Counted from the stretch's first letter, positions 22,728 to 34,836 are shown. The stretch is DNA of 64,000 bases from Gymnothorax reevesii (GCA_029721435.1 CM056576.1:74045876-74109875), one strand, 5' to 3'. The notes: generated from the sequence alone by a model not told the origin. Program-made: numbers and translations.

Positions 22728-23869
22728 GGTATTATGGGCCCCCTCATTTTGTGATGCTGAACTCTTGGACACCATGGCAGTCACAAGGTTTTCAGCACTC
22801 AGTGAGGTCCCTGCCAGTCTGGGTGCAGCCCGCCATACCACATACCATCCACCCTTATGTCACTTCCGGGGTGATGATGTATACCGCACCTCCTCAGATC
22901 CTGCAGCCAGTGCAGGTGCCCAACCAACTCTCACGGAGAGCCGACGAATCCTGCCTCTTCAGGCACAGATCAGACCTGGATTCTGAATCTTTTCACGGAG
23001 TTGAGCCGGAGGAAAACACAGAGGGAGGACCCTCCAGGCAGCAAATAACGGCCCAGGTCCATGGCGGTCCTGAGGTCCAAATCAGCGAGCCTCATGTCTC
23101 CACACTGCCTAACACTGAGACTGCAGAGGAGGTTAAGGCAGAAATGGAAAAGACAGAACCATCAAAACGAGGCCGAACGAGGAAAAGGGAAGGAATACCA
23201 GGGATGAGGAAGAAGAGAAGGACGAAGGGCAAAGCTGATGAAGGTGTGAGGGTCGAGCCTCAAGTGGGCATGCCCATGAGCCAGCTGCGTGAGCGCATGA
23301 CAGAGTCCATCAGGGTATTTCACTGCCTTGGGGACAAAACCAGAGAGAGAGGTTCTGCACAGCCTCCCAAAGACAAACATGAAGCTGATTTAATCCGAAA
23401 GCCCATGGCAAGGTCTTGCAGTACCATGCTGCCACAGAGTCGTGAGAGTGGGAAAAGGAAGAGGATTTGTAAGCTCGGATTCCAGGGCCGCGTTGGAAAG
23501 ACAACTTTTCCAGGGGATGTCACCTCAAGTTTGGCGCCTAGTTGCAGTTCTGATGATGCCCCAGCTGGATCTGCTCCACAGCTGGCCAGAGAGAGACCCC
23601 ATGTCAGTACGGACGCAGCATGTTATCAGGCTAAGGTTTGTGAGAGAAGTGACCGAGGTTCCTGTCACTGGCAGTCCTTTCCATCCCTGAATGGATGCTC
23701 CCAAAACAAGTTCCCCTTTGTTCTGGAAGAGTCTACACCCATCCAGCCTTGGCAGCGGGAAGAGAGGGAGGCGATGAAAAAGAAGGCACAGAGAGAGAGA
23801 GAGCAGGCTGCCAGAGTGACGAAAATGGGTTTAGACTATGTTTTGGAGAGATTGAGGTACAGAATGTAA
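22728..23869 (+). CDS. Uncharacterised basic protein, long 3' exon
   Basis: An uninterrupted frame of 380 codons from a good splice acceptor (polypyrimidine CTCTTTTTCTAG ending 22,727, branch-like CTTAAC at 22,693) to TAA at 23,867-23,869. The first internal ATG is at 22,754. Numbered with the 18,949 exon, residues 20-90 are proline/hydrophobic (YYGPPHF..WVQPAIPHTIHPY), about 165-187 form a dense Lys/Arg block (KRGRTRKRE, MRKKRRTKGK) suggesting nuclear localisation, and about 360-398 form a charged helix with REEREAMKKKAQREREQ ending in DYVLERLRYRM. No known catalytic domain, signal peptide or membrane span. Codon use and length argue for a real or recent gene. It could also be an exon captured by a transposon or a retrocopy. 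I do not recognise the family; a passing likeness to C2orf78-type proteins could not be supported. Confidence 0.6.
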
Positions 23870-24039
23870 CATAACCTGTACAGCCTAAAGTTTCTGGGCT
23901 TCCATTTTTCAATTTAATCTTACATTGAAAATATAAAAACTTGTAAAGATTGGAAACAATTACATTTATGAAATAGTGATGTTGAATTGTAGATTGAATA
24001 GCTTAAAACCAGTAAATGATACAAAGTCATTTAAAAAGT
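23870..24039. other. A/T-rich 3' flank of the candidate gene
   Basis: No canonical AATAAA lies close to the stop; only AATATAAAAAC at about 23,930 is visible. Nothing else recognised. Confidence 0.3.
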
Positions 24040-25330
24040 TATAATGAAACACTACTAAGAATCAACAACTTACAAAATTACTGGCACCCCTGACTGGCAC
24101 AAACAATCCAAAAATATACATATATAAACAATAATATTATCGAGAAATGAAATATACCGACGTGTCAAATATTTTTTTTTTAATTGATGTTTCGATGGAA
24201 ACAGCCAAAATCATACAATTATTTAATGCAAAGTAAATTGCAACAAAATCTTGGTTTCTTTATAATTGGCACCCTTCATTTAGAACGCAGTGCGACCACC
24301 TCTGGCAAAGATAATGAAGTGGACTCTTTTCCTGTTATTTTTGACAATGTGAAGTCACACATTCGAGGGAAATTTGGACCATTCCTCTAACCAGATCCTT
24401 CACATTCTTGGGTTTGCATTTATCATCTGCGCTCTTCAACTCAGCCCACAGGTTTTCAATTGGATTGAGGTCTGCGCTGATATGGCCATTGCAGAATGTT
24501 GATTTTGTTGTAACAGAGCCATTTTTGTGTGGATCTTGAGTGATGCAGAGGCAACAGAGGCAACTAGATTATGGCTAAAATATCCTGATACTTGGTAGAA
24601 TTCATTATGCCAATAATCTTAACCAGTGCCCCTGATCCTCCATTTCACCATTTCACCGTGGGTGTGAGGTTCTTCTTCTTGTATGCCTCTCTGCTTCAAC
24701 ACCTAACATGCCAAGGCTTTATCTGACCGAAACATGCAATTTTGATCTCATCTGACCAAAGCATGTTGTTTCAGTCATTATTAAAGTGATGTTCGACAAA
24801 CTCCTAGCGCTTACATCTGTGTCAACCGGTCAGAAAAGGCTTTCTTCAGGCAACCCTTCCAAAAAGCATGTGGCTGTGGAGTTGGTGCCTGATGGTGCTT
24901 TTTGAAACCTGGCGACCCGAAGATGCCACCAAGCCTGCAATTCATTCACAGTGATTCTTGGGGATTTTGTTGCTTCACTAACCATTCCCCTCAGTATCCT
25001 GGGGGGCAAAATGCAGTTGCATCCTCTACCTTTGCAGTTTTCAACAGTTTCCTATCTTTTGAATTTTTAAAATAATTGCCCTGACAGCACTCAGTGGCGT
25101 ATTCAATTGTTTGTGAATCTTCCTTTAGCCAGTACATTTTTAAAAAGGTCTGTGACCATCTGACTCTTTTGAACTGACGTTACATTCTTGTTTTATTTTC
25201 TTCATGATGTTGGATGACAAAGGAATATTACATTCGTGTTTCCTCCTTTTTATTCCTTAGTCAAACAGGAAGTGATGTAATGGCTCAATATAGTTCCTTA
25301 ACACTAAGATATAACTTAAATAGTGGAACC
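24040..25330 (-). pseudogene. Tc1-like transposon relic
   Basis: Begins near a Tc1-type end (ATTACTGGCACCCCTG at about 24,079). It continues with transposase-derived sequence on the minus strand, including the recurring Tc1 phrases CAATTGGATTGAGGTC (about 24,457), CATCTGACCAAAGCATG (about 24,750) and GGACCATTCCTC. Many stops; the right terminal repeat was not found. Confidence 0.65.
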
Positions 25331-25539
25331 TTGTTGAATTTTGTTCGATGTTATTTACAATAATCTTGAAGGCTGACATTAATTGCGGAACCTTGATTTG
25401 GAGGAAATTTATTTTTAATTAAATCAATAAATGAGTTTGGTTCCATTAGAAAGTTAATATTGTACAGTATTGCTCATGTTATGTAGATTTTCTGCATAGG
25501 TATATATTTTAGAATATAGTAAGTAAACCAATAACAATA

Positions 25540-26790
25540 TATTGTGTGAACAGAAATAATAGTATCTATCTGAGAGAAAAAGTCAGTATCTAGTGTGGCC
25601 ATCCTCTGCTTTGATAACAGCATTTAATCTTTCAAAGTTTTCAGACACACATTTATTTATTTACTTCTCACTTGCTAAACTATTCCATATGGTCACAACA
25701 GATTTGTTTCTCTTGGCATAAAGAAAATCTTAGATTTGCTCGACCAAATTAAGGTCTGGAGCAGGTCAAGACATAACTTTAATGCCACCAGATGATTCTT
25801 TCCATCTGAGATCATTCTTGTACAACTTAGAAGAGTGTTTATGGTCATTATTGAGTTGAAAATAAAATCCAAGACTTATCAGTTTCTTCTCAGATGGCAA
25901 AGCATGCTTCACGAGGATGCTGTGATACTTCTTTTGATCCGTGATTCTGTCAATTTTTATGAGATCACTGGCTCCTTTCGAGCAGAATGAACCCCAAACC
26001 GTAATATTACCACGTCCATGTTATACTGAAGGGGTTAAACAGTCGGTTTTGAATTTGAAATGTTCTCCAGCTCGACAACGGCACTCAGAAGTTCTGCGAC
26101 TGGATGAGACAATTTTGAATTATTGATTCATCGGTCTGAAAGACTTGTTCCCAGTCCGTTGGTGCCCAATCCTTGTCTTGAGTATCTTGGGGAATTCAGG
26201 TCTTCCTTTGACTCTAAGAAGTATTATGTGGCAACAGACCATTTTCAAACAAGTGTCTGTTAATGGTTGATACTTTCATCTCTTTAATGCTGGTACTATT
26301 AATGTCATCACGGAGTTGTTGTACTGTCAACCGCCATTTTCTTTTTCCACTTTTCATACATGGACAATGAACATGAGAGGCACTTAATCTCTGTTTTGAA
26401 CCTGTATTGCCACTAGTTTTCAGTGAACCAGTCTCTTTGAAACACATTATGGTGTTTCTTAGAGTGCCATGGCAGCATTTAATGTCTTCAGAAATTTTTC
26501 TAAGAAACCAACCAACATAAAAGGCCAGAATTTGGCTACAAACAATCCCTGAGAGCTGTTTCCGTCGGGCCATCATATGAATAACACTGTGACTGCTCAA
26601 AGTTCATGTCACCTGATGTAATGGAACTACTGACCATTGGAGGAAATTCTGCAGAATATTGTTTCCTCAATCTGTTTAAACACATTTTTAGCATGAATGA
26701 TCATGGAATGAGCCTTCAAACATGCATTCATGCTGTGCAAGAGTCAAAAAAAAAAAAAAAATTGCAACACTTTTCAGTTGTTATGAAAAA
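25540..26790 (-). pseudogene. Tc1-like transposon relic with helix-turn-helix start
   Basis: The minus strand at 26,600-26,214 keeps a 128-codon frame containing MARRKQLS and WRLTVQQLRDDIN, like the paired-type DNA-binding N-terminus of Tc1 transposases. The catalytic part (26,200-25,600) is broken up (the AAATTAAGGTCTGGAGC and TTGATCCGTGATTCTG region). The same family, more decayed, occurs at 6,831-7,720 and 53,095-54,320. Confidence 0.75.
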
Positions 26791-27180
26791 AATCAATGTT
26801 GTCAATGTTTTAGTTTATTACCCATATTTTTAGTACATTTATAGGATTGACTTTATTTTGTTCTCATTGCCCGTATTGCCCATATTTTTCAATGTATTTT
26901 CACCAAAAAATTATCAAAAGGTTTTATTAGGACTTCTTTTAGACAAAAGTGGTGGTGCATATTCATTACTGCACACTTTTCCAGTGGTATAACTATGACA
27001 TTGCTGTGAAGTTGTATTTAAAGATGATGTGCTAATATTTACATTGAGCGTTGTCCTCTTTTCGAGCATAATACTCCCACTAGAGACTATGTTTTGCCCT
27101 CTTAATATTGCCTCACCAGTTCCCACTGACTGCTTTTTCCGTCATTGCACCCTCTTCCTATTTTAAACACGTAGTGATTC
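26791..27180. other. Unassigned A/T-rich interval
   Basis: No gene or element recognised. The phrase TTGCCCATATTTTTCAATG at about 26,876 partly echoes the sequence 60 bp before it. Confidence 0.3.
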
Positions 27181-27183
27181 AGC

Positions 27184-28010
27184 CCGTTTAAAAAAAAAAT
27201 CCACCCTCTATCCAAAAATTATATCTAATTTAAGACCAGTCTCCAAACTGCCGTTTTTATTTCTAATTCTGGAAAAAGCTGTTTGACAAATTACGCAATT
27301 TTTAAGAAAAAAAAAAGTAATTTATTTGAAACAATCCGATCTGGTATAAGAGAACTCATAGCACTGAGACGGCTCATGTAAAAGTTCTTCATGAATTGTT
27401 TATAGCAGCTGACAATGGGGACTGTAGCATCTTAATTGTTTTGACCAGAGCGCCGCATTCAACTTGGTTCACGAGAATTTGCTCATTACCAGGTTCAAAG
27501 ACTGGGTTGGGATACCAGGGACTGCTCTTACCCTGTTCAATTTTTATTTTGAAAACAGAACTTTTAATATGACCGAGCAAAATACTTCCTCGGCCTCCCT
27601 TCCCTATGGTGTCCCTAAGGGCTCAGTTTTAGCACCTCTCTTATTCTCATTGTACATGCTGCCGCTGGGTGTTCTTATTTAGAAATTCGGCCTATCCTTC
27701 TTTTATTTTGCTGATGATATGCAAATATAGCTTCCCCTTAAATGCTACAGCCCTCAGCCTTTACAGCCATTCCTCAACTACTTCCAGAACATGAAAGAAT
27801 GGATGGTAAAAAACTTCTAAAACTAAAAACTGAAGTCGTTCTCTTTGGCCCCCCTGACTACACCAATTTATTCATAATAAATTTGGCTTGCTGTCTCCCT
27901 TTGTAAAATCCTTCGCCAAAATTTGTGCTGTAATTTTTGATTCCTCGTTCAAATTAGACAAACAAATAAACTCGTACCTGGACTACTGTGACGCTCTTTA
28001 AATGTGGGCC
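27184..28010 (+). pseudogene. L2-type LINE reverse transcriptase fragment
   Basis: Plus-strand pieces of a non-LTR RT. 27,225-27,280 reads NLRPVSKLPF..LILEKAV. The frame 27,464-27,682 ends with GVPKGSVLAPLLFSLYMLPL. In another frame at about 27,700-27,727 is FADDMQI, the catalytic block. The order and wording match L2/CR1-like RTs of fish. Frameshifts and an early stop (TAG after MQI) mark a dead, truncated copy. Confidence 0.8.
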
Positions 28011-28017
28011 CCTGTCT

Positions 28018-28730
28018 ATTCTTCTTCTTTTTCTTCCTCGACTTAAAATCTACATTTAATCATTTACCTACGTCAAGGACGAGAAAAAAACCCCTAATGC
28101 TCTCCAACCTTGTCCTGTAAATCTCAGTCGATCTCAGCCTCCTTAACTTCTTCCTCAGATCCTATTTAAGAGCCCCTTGTCCCTCAAGTAATGTAACCTC
28201 TGACCTGTGCTCTCTTACCCATCTCAACACGCCTTTTAATGTGAATTCCTGCACCCTGAACTCCCTCAAGTTACTCCTCATTACCTCTCTCTCTGTCTCA
28301 TACCTCCTACAGTTCAGAATTACATTATTCACTGACTCCTCTTCCTGATATTCCTCACACAAACCTGTCTGGTGCTTCCCTAACAATCTCAGTATTATAT
28401 TTAATGCATAATGCCTCAGCCTCATCCTTGCAATCACCATTTCCTCTTGCCTATATCCTCTTCCTACTCTAAAATATAGGGGTATATTTTGATACCCCTT
28501 TGAATTTGGTACAAATGTCCCCCGTTCTGCTCTCCATTCCAACTTTCTTGCCCCATTTGATTCACTTTCCTCCACAGTAGATTTTTAACCTCTGCTTTAC
28601 TGATCCTGCTTTGCATGTCTATATTTCCTTTCTTTAAAGCCCTCTTTGCCAACTCATCCACCATCTCATTCCCCTTCACCCCTACATGCCTGGGACCCAC
28701 AGAAAGTTTATCTTCCCTCCCTGATTTGCT
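28018..28730 (-). pseudogene. I-clade LINE C-terminus with RNase H
   Basis: The minus strand at 28,700-28,464 reads GPRHVGVKGNEMVDELAKRA, the end of an RNase H domain as carried by I-clade LINEs. It is followed at 28,575-28,162, one frame over, by ARMRLRHYALN..LLGKHQTGLCEEYQEEESV and NVILNCRRYE, the typical C-terminal Cys/His segment. A second piece of the same type (29,707-29,495) is upstream on the same strand. Broken by a frameshift near 28,570. Confidence 0.75.
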
Positions 28731-29494
28731 ATTCTTGTCTTGATTGTAGAACTTTGTATAGTATATCTATTGACAGCTGTCGGAATGAAAGGATCTAAGA
28801 AATGCAAACACTGAGGATGAATATGAACAAATTGGCACTTTCCTAGTTTTTTCACCTATCTTGGAGCAACCAACACTGCAACCATCTCCACTGTGTGGAC
28901 TCCTTACTCATTAGATGTTCTTCTGTTGATTCCGCTTTCTTTTCCTGGTATGGCCACCCCAAATCCTGTTTCTCCTGTCAGGTTTATTTATTTAGTTATT
29001 TAATTATTTATTCATTCATTTATTTATTGACTTATTCATGTAAATACCCACTAATTGCAATGAAATACCCCAGAAACCCCAACATTATCTGGAAACATAT
29101 TTTTATTCTTCCATTTTGATGTCAAAAAAGCGTAAGATTGAGAGCCCTGCCTCCATTCATTCATACAAGCATTATAATTCAGCATCAGCATTAGCTTTTA
29201 ACACCCTCTACGTCTACGGTATTTTTATCTGGTTGGTTGAGGATGTTTTCAAAAAATTATTACTGGCAACCAAAACTTTTTCTCAAAGATGTTAGGGACA
29301 TTGTATGTTATTTAGACCCTGTGAAGGTATGTCAGATGAAAAATTCATACTAAACTCTAAAACTGTCTCCAGTGAGGGAATCTAAAACAACAGTGTTTTA
29401 GCATTGTAGATCTTCTTCGTTGGTAGGTAATTAGCAAGCTGTACTGCACGACCAAAGTGCCATCTAGTGGAGTTTTATGCATTAAATTAATAAT
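28731..29494. other. Insertion-like block between two LINE pieces
   Basis: Separates the RT-end piece (29,495-29,707) from the RNase H piece (28,018-28,730) on the minus strand. It contains A/T-rich TATTTATTTAGT repeats at about 28,985-29,035 and no recognised protein. Its origin is unknown; it may be another inserted element or replaced LINE sequence. Confidence 0.35.
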
Positions 29495-29707
29495 TCATAC
29501 ATATTTAAAGCTTCCAGCCCTTTCCAACTCACTACCATACATGTTCAGCTTGATTTCTTCTTCCATTCTTTTTCTGGAGAAAAAGATTGTTTGTGTTTTT
29601 TCCACTGGAAGCCTACATGCCCAATCATACCCCCACTCCATAACCTCATCAGTTGCTCTATGTACTTTGGTAATTGTACGTTCCATGTTCCTGCCTTTCT
29701 TCCACAA
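29495..29707 (-). pseudogene. I-clade LINE reverse-transcriptase fragment
   Basis: A 70-codon minus-strand frame with EWGYDWACRLPVEKTQTIFF, RKRMEEEIKLNMYG and GSFKYV, the region after the catalytic block of I/Nimb-like RTs. Probably the same LINE copy as 28,018-28,730. Confidence 0.65.
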
Positions 29708-30190
29708 TGCCCCAAACTTTGAATTATATCATCTGGCCAATTAGCTCAAATATGTCATAAAATGGCTCAATCCCAGCAAATTACATTCCTTATGTCTCAA
29801 AACCTAGCAGGCACTTTGTAACGAAATGCACTTACAGCAGACTTCATTTATCACATTTATCAGCTAAACCATCAAGCAGCATCACGGTTTTCAAAACATT
29901 GCCATGGCCTCAACGCTGACAACTTGGTGGGAAAAACTTCAACTCACCAACTTTAAAGTTGCACCATCCCTCCGCTCACCATTTTGGAATAAACATGACT
30001 TCACCGATAATTTAAAAACATGACATTTTCCTGCCTGGAAGGATAAAGGAATTACCCGTCTTAGCCATCTCATTCAGAATGGTACCTCAGTTTCTGGAGT
30101 ATTTCCAATTAAAATCTATTGTCCTCTGAAGTCCAAGTGGAGAATTTGTTGAAACTGTCAGGTCCAGAGAAATTCCTGTGGATGACATAT
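29708..30190 (+). pseudogene. L1-type LINE ORF2 fragment
   Basis: Between about 29,920 and 30,110 the + strand reads TWWEKLQLTNFKVAPSLRSP and FWNKHDF, then WKDKGITRLSHLIQNGT, the C-terminal portion of L1-clade ORF2 proteins. A TGA and frame changes break it. The 200 bp before it are unassigned. Confidence 0.5.
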
Positions 30191-30673
30191 GCCTGGCAAA
30201 AAAATGACCACCTCTGTAAATCGCAAGACATCCAATTTCAATAAAACCTGGATACAGTTATAACGACATTAACCTCTATTATTTCCTGTCCTCCAATCCA
30301 CAATTCAAGTATTTGTCCATAGAAACCTTCAATACATCCACTTTCAGCCTTAGATTTAGAAAGTAAAAAAAGTCCAAATCAAATGCAATGACAAATACGC
30401 ACACACACAACCACACCTTAACTTTGTCCGTACGCTCACATACACACAAATTCAAATTCACCCCCCCCCCCCCCCCCATTCATACCCTCCACAAACTGCA
30501 GTCCATCTATGTGCAAACAGAACGGTGTTATTGTTCTCAAGTGATTTTTAAATGGAACCTGTGTAATTATTCCAATTATAGGTTTTCTGTTGTTGTTGTT
30601 GTTGTTGTTATTATTGTTATTACTATTATTATTATTTCACATGTATGTTTGTATAGGTGCATGTATACTGTTG
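30191..30673. repeat. Microsatellite-rich interval
   Basis: Contains a CA-rich run (30,400-30,450), a poly-C run of about 18 at 30,461-30,478 and GTT/ATT trinucleotide repeats at about 30,590-30,640. No gene. Confidence 0.7.
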
Positions 30674-31045
30674 TGGTCAAAAGTTTGCATACCCACTTAA
30701 AAGCACCAACTCACTTAATTTATTCAAATCTCTGCTCAAGACACACCTTTTTTTCCTTGGGCTTCAAATTATTTTAAACCGTCTTTGATTTGCCTTTATG
30801 TAACGTTATTCAATGTTTGGTGTTTCCTTTATTGCCCCTGTTAACTGTGTTATTCTTATTACTGTAATGTGTGCACGTACATATACATTTATATGTGCAT
30901 CAGTATGTATATATACGCGCGCGTGAGTGTGTCTGTGTCTGTATGTCCATGTATATATAGTGAGCATTTGTATATACTGTCTGTGAAGCACGTTGGTCAG
31001 CTCATGCCGTTTTTAAATGTGCTGTGTAAATAAATTTGACTTCAC
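30674..31045 (+). mobile_element. Tc1 end fragment and LINE 3' end
   Basis: Starts with GTGGTCAAAAGTTTGCATAC, the end of a common fish Tc1 element. It continues with a LINE 3' region whose last codons read CSRHTFF.LGF and whose terminus is CTGTGAAGCACGTTGGTCAG, then AAATGTGCTGTGTAAATAAA and TTTGACTTCACTTC. This tail is characteristic of L2/Rex-like LINEs in fish. (TG/TA)n is present at about 30,900-30,960. Confidence 0.55.
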
Positions 31046-32490
31046 TTCATTGAGCAGTTTTTTTGATCTGTGTAACTGAAATACGCTCTCTTTTTGTGGT
31101 GTAAAATCTAATTTATGTTTGCTCTGCAGAAATGGTACACAGAACATTAATTAATTTTTTACTGGTTAAATTCTAAATGGCAATTTATTGATTACCGATT
31201 GATCATTAACATCCCTATTTGGATATATATAATTTCATTTGGAAAATTTCTGCCCATTCCAGGATTCCATTCATATCATTCTGAATCATCTTGGCAAAAT
31301 ATGCAGTTAGCTAAACCTTCCAATTTAGTGTTTGCAAATTTAACCAAGTTACTTTCAATGTTCTGGTCAAGGTCATTCATGTATCATTATAGTATCCTTA
31401 TTATCATCCAGCAATGATCATTCCTTATACACCTATGCTATTCTTTAACTTTCTTTTTTTTTTTTACATCACCATCGATCCAGAAAAATATTAAATGATT
31501 AGTTTAAGTATCGTCAGCAATTTTCACATTCTTTAAGCTACTTTAAGCTCTTTTTCCACATATAAAATTCAAGTGTAATAATCTAATTTCTGTGATTTTA
31601 GCATATTTTATCAGAAGTATTCCTTTCTCTCAAACTCTTCCAAATAGTTGGAATTATCCATTGCGGTGCCTGCTCTTTCAGCTAATTTTACATTTGGAAT
31701 GAATTTACACTGCAATACAAGTATAACTCCACTGAACCTGTCCCACATGTCAGTCAGTCTCGCAATCAAGAAGATTCAGGGAATCTTTTGTCCTAAAATT
31801 TATGCTCATCTTGTTAAAGTATGAAAGACAAATTCCAGCCTTTGAGGAGATTTTTCTTTAAACTTGTCAAGATACATCAAATCTAACAGGGCACAATAAC
31901 TAGTCCCCAGTGGTTCCATTTCCTCAATGTTGAAAATGTCTCTCTTCCCACCATCTAACTCAAAGTGCGACTTAGATAATCGGCACAAGCAACCAAGCAT
32001 CAATACTTTCGGTCTAAAGAAAGCGGGGATTGAAGAGTAGGATTATTGCAAGCATGAATAGGGAGCACTGTAATTGTTCCTAGATTCACCCACTTTGGAT
32101 GTACATGCCCACAAGTTAAAGCTGAAAGTCTGCACATTGAGCTCATTTTAAATTTATAATAATGTGGGATATCGAAAATAACCTGTCACTGCCCAAATAT
32201 TTAGGAACCTGAGGGAATATATTAACCTGTTTGCGTAGAGGTGCAGATTGTAGAGTCTAGCATCTATGGAACTGCTCAAATGATGCAGTACAAATTAACT
32301 GCTCAGTTGCAGTATCCTATCAATATGTCATACACCCAAAATGTATATTGAATATTCACGAGGAAGAGGCGCCTGAAAACGATTTAGAACATGGATGAAT
32401 TAAGTCCCAATACTGTTTCGCAGGAATAGTAAGAATTCAGCTCCTAAACGAAGCCTGACCTGCAAACAGCCTCACATACACTGCCCATAT
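31046..32490. other. Unassigned A/T-rich interval
   Basis: No recognisable gene or element end. It may hold old LINE or DNA-transposon sequence too decayed to identify by eye. Confidence 0.35.
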
Positions 32491-33060
32491 CATCACATAC
32501 ACAATAAATAAATAAATAAATAAGTTGCACACTATAATTTTTTTGGGCCACCTTTAGCTTTGATCACGCCGTACATTCATTGTGGTATTGTTTCGGCAGT
32601 CTTATACAATGTAACAAAATTATTTCCTGACTATATTTGCATCTATATATAGCAGAGATATAGTATTAACAATGGGTGAGTCAAACCACTCTCTTAAACC
32701 ATCTCCAGCACATCCCAAAGACTTTTAATTGGTTAAGGTCCAGAATCAGAGGTAGCTAATTCATGTGCGAAAATGATTCCTCATGCTCAGTGAACCGCTC
32801 TTTCACAATTTCAGCCCGATTAATTTTGACATTTTCACCCTGAAATATGCCTGCTCCATCAGAGATCAAAAAGTCCATTGATGGGCAGCTGGTCATTCAG
32901 AATAATCAGGTTGTCTGCTGAATTTATTCAACTGCTGTAGAACAGTGCTGAACCAAGGCCTAACCAAATAAAGCAACCCCAGATCATGACATGATCATGA
33001 TCATGATCATGCCTTCGGAGTCTTTTACAGTAGGCACAATGCATGATGAATTCATTTATT
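32491..33060 (-). pseudogene. Tc1-like transposon relic
   Basis: Minus-strand transposase-derived wording: CACATCCCAAAGACTTTTAA and TGGTTAAGGTCCAGA at about 32,711-32,746, and CCAAATAAAGCAACCCCAGATCATGAC at about 32,965. No intact frame. A (TGATCA)n tract follows at about 32,993-33,010. Confidence 0.5.
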
Positions 33061-34140
33061 TTATTTTTATGTTAATTTGGTCAGTGTATTTTGCCAAGTA
33101 TGGCATCTTCAATTAATAAAAAAATATATGATACTATTCCCAAAGAAGTAAATTATTATTTTAAACTTTTTACTATTAACAAAAGCTTTTCTACTTGTAT
33201 TTCACCAAAAACAGAGACCTGTAAAAGAAGTGAAGTGATTATAGAGAAAACATGGAGCAGTGGTGAAACTTCCTGGAAATGTCCCCCCTCCCCCTCCAAC
33301 ATTCCATCAAGAGAGCATTGAAGACTCACCTGAGAGGTTATTAAAGATCCCAGATAATTAAGGACCTGCAGGCCTTGCTTGCTTCATAGACAGTCATCAG
33401 TATTCTTTTAAACCTTTTTTTTAACCAGGGAAAGTTCAATTGAGAACGTTTCTCTTTTTCAAAGACACCAAGCAGTTGCAATTGCCGACAAAGTGATGGA
33501 GAGAAACAGGATAAAGCCCCCGGAGCAGTTTTGGAAGCTTTGCTCAAGTGCTTTTTGTCACAGTCCTTCCCAATTTCATGTCTCCAGATCAAGTCAGAAT
33601 CCAAAGCCCTACTTGTGGCTTGAACTAGGAACACCTTGCTTTGGTTTTCATCAAATGACCCACCTTAAGGTTACCCTGTTTACAGTCATGATTACTTTAT
33701 AGATTGACTGGCCAAAAATGTTATCTTAAGGAGGGTTGCAAAGATGCAAAATACTGCAAAGACAAATGTAGGCTAAAGGAGAATGTCCATGCATCACAGG
33801 CCATCATGTCCTGCAATACTGAATACTGAAGCACCGGAGCAACTCCATTTCAAAGAAACAGAATTATAATTTGAGTGGTCTAGTCAAAAATCAGTAGAGG
33901 GGATAAATACCAGATGATGTCACTGTAAATCTAAGAAGGCCCTTTCATTTGCATACAATTCAAAAACTCAGCCAGTGATACACTTAGGAACCCACTCCAT
34001 ATGCATCATGGAACACAGGCAAGACAAATTAGTCTAACTTTAAGTGCTTACTGTGTGCAATCTATTGTTTCCTTAAGTTCTGTGAAAACTGAAGATTTTA
34101 ATGCTCAGTAGTGTTTTGTGGCAAGAGGAGGGGCTAAAAA
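33061..34140. other. Unassigned; reversed LINE tail near 33,415
   Basis: Around 33,410-33,450 the string TTTTTTTTAACCAGGGAAAG then TTCAATTGAGAAC reads, reversed, like the 3' end of a LINE (CCCTGGTTAAA type) as at 18,640, so a minus-strand LINE remnant probably ends here. The rest holds no supported gene. Confidence 0.35.
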
Positions 34141-34212
34141 GAGTGGGGAGAATTTCCTCTTAAATCTACATAGAGGAAGTCAAAGTTAAAGTCACTGTTT
34201 CAAACATTTATC

Positions 34213-34798
34213 ATGGTGTTGTGCTGGTTATTCCTTCTGTTTTCAACAATGGTGGGTAAGTTGAATTATGCACTCAGTTCTTTCATCATCCTGGTTGGCT
34301 TGTTGAAATGTCAAGCTGCTAAGCTCAAAAAGACAAATAATGAAAAGCACAATAATTTCAACTGCAATCCTATGTGGTATTTGAAGTTGAATAAGCTCCA
34401 CCAATATTTTGCAAAGGGTGGTGAGTTTTTTTTTTTTTTTTTTTAGTTAAATGATGTGTCATGTGTGAATTGTGTGCTATTTTTTTTTTCAGGTGACAGT
34501 TTTCAAGACTCAGTGACTACATTAAACGACACAGTACATGCTATGGAGGACACCGATGTCTCTTTTTTATGTACCTATACTGGCACTGCAGGCTTAAATA
34601 AGTACCTGCACTGGTATCGCCAATACCCCCTATCCAAACCAAAATTCCTCATCTTAACAGCAGATGCCAGTATGGGTGCGACTAAAAAAAAGCTGGACGA
34701 TATAATGTTGAACTTGACAAACAGAACAGCCGTGTGCATCTGGAGATCTCCTCTGCTGAAGTGACAGACTCCGCTCTGTACTACTGCGCCCTGCAGCC
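34213..34798 (+). pseudogene. TCR alpha-type V segment, frameshift pseudogene
   Basis: Leader exon 34,213-34,255 (MVLCWLFLLFSTMV, donor GTAAG at 34,256), a 237-bp intron, then acceptor TTTTTTTTCAG and V exon from 34,493 (GDSFQDSVTTLND...). First Cys in DVSFLCTYTG, the conserved Trp in YLHWYRQYPL, then LTNRTA. At 34,732-34,736 GTGTG appears where one GT fewer would keep the frame. After it the sequence reads in another frame HLEISSAEVTDSALYYCALQ, the normal end of a V-alpha segment. So a single dinucleotide gain appears to be the main lesion, with splice sites and recombination signal present. Low similarity to the 2,693 segment places it in a different V subgroup. Confidence 0.88.
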
Positions 34799-34836
34799 CA
34801 CAGTGACAGGAAACACATAAACTCTGTGCAATAACC
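34799..34836 (+). promoter_or_regulatory. V(D)J recombination signal, 23-type
   Basis: Perfect heptamer CACAGTG (34,799-34,805), a 22-bp spacer, and nonamer-like GCAATAACC (34,828-34,836), matching ACAAAAACC at seven of nine positions. It sits right at the 3' end of the V exon in the orientation expected for RAG cutting next to V. The segment could still rearrange, but non-productively. Confidence 0.85.

Noticed and set aside
22554..22841. 95-codon minus-strand frame overlapping the candidate gene start
   Set aside because: Antisense to the better-supported + strand exon, with no recognisable features.
30388..30777. 129-codon frame with runs of His/Thr/Pro/Val
   Set aside because: Generated by CA, poly-C and GTT/ATT microsatellites fused to a LINE tail.
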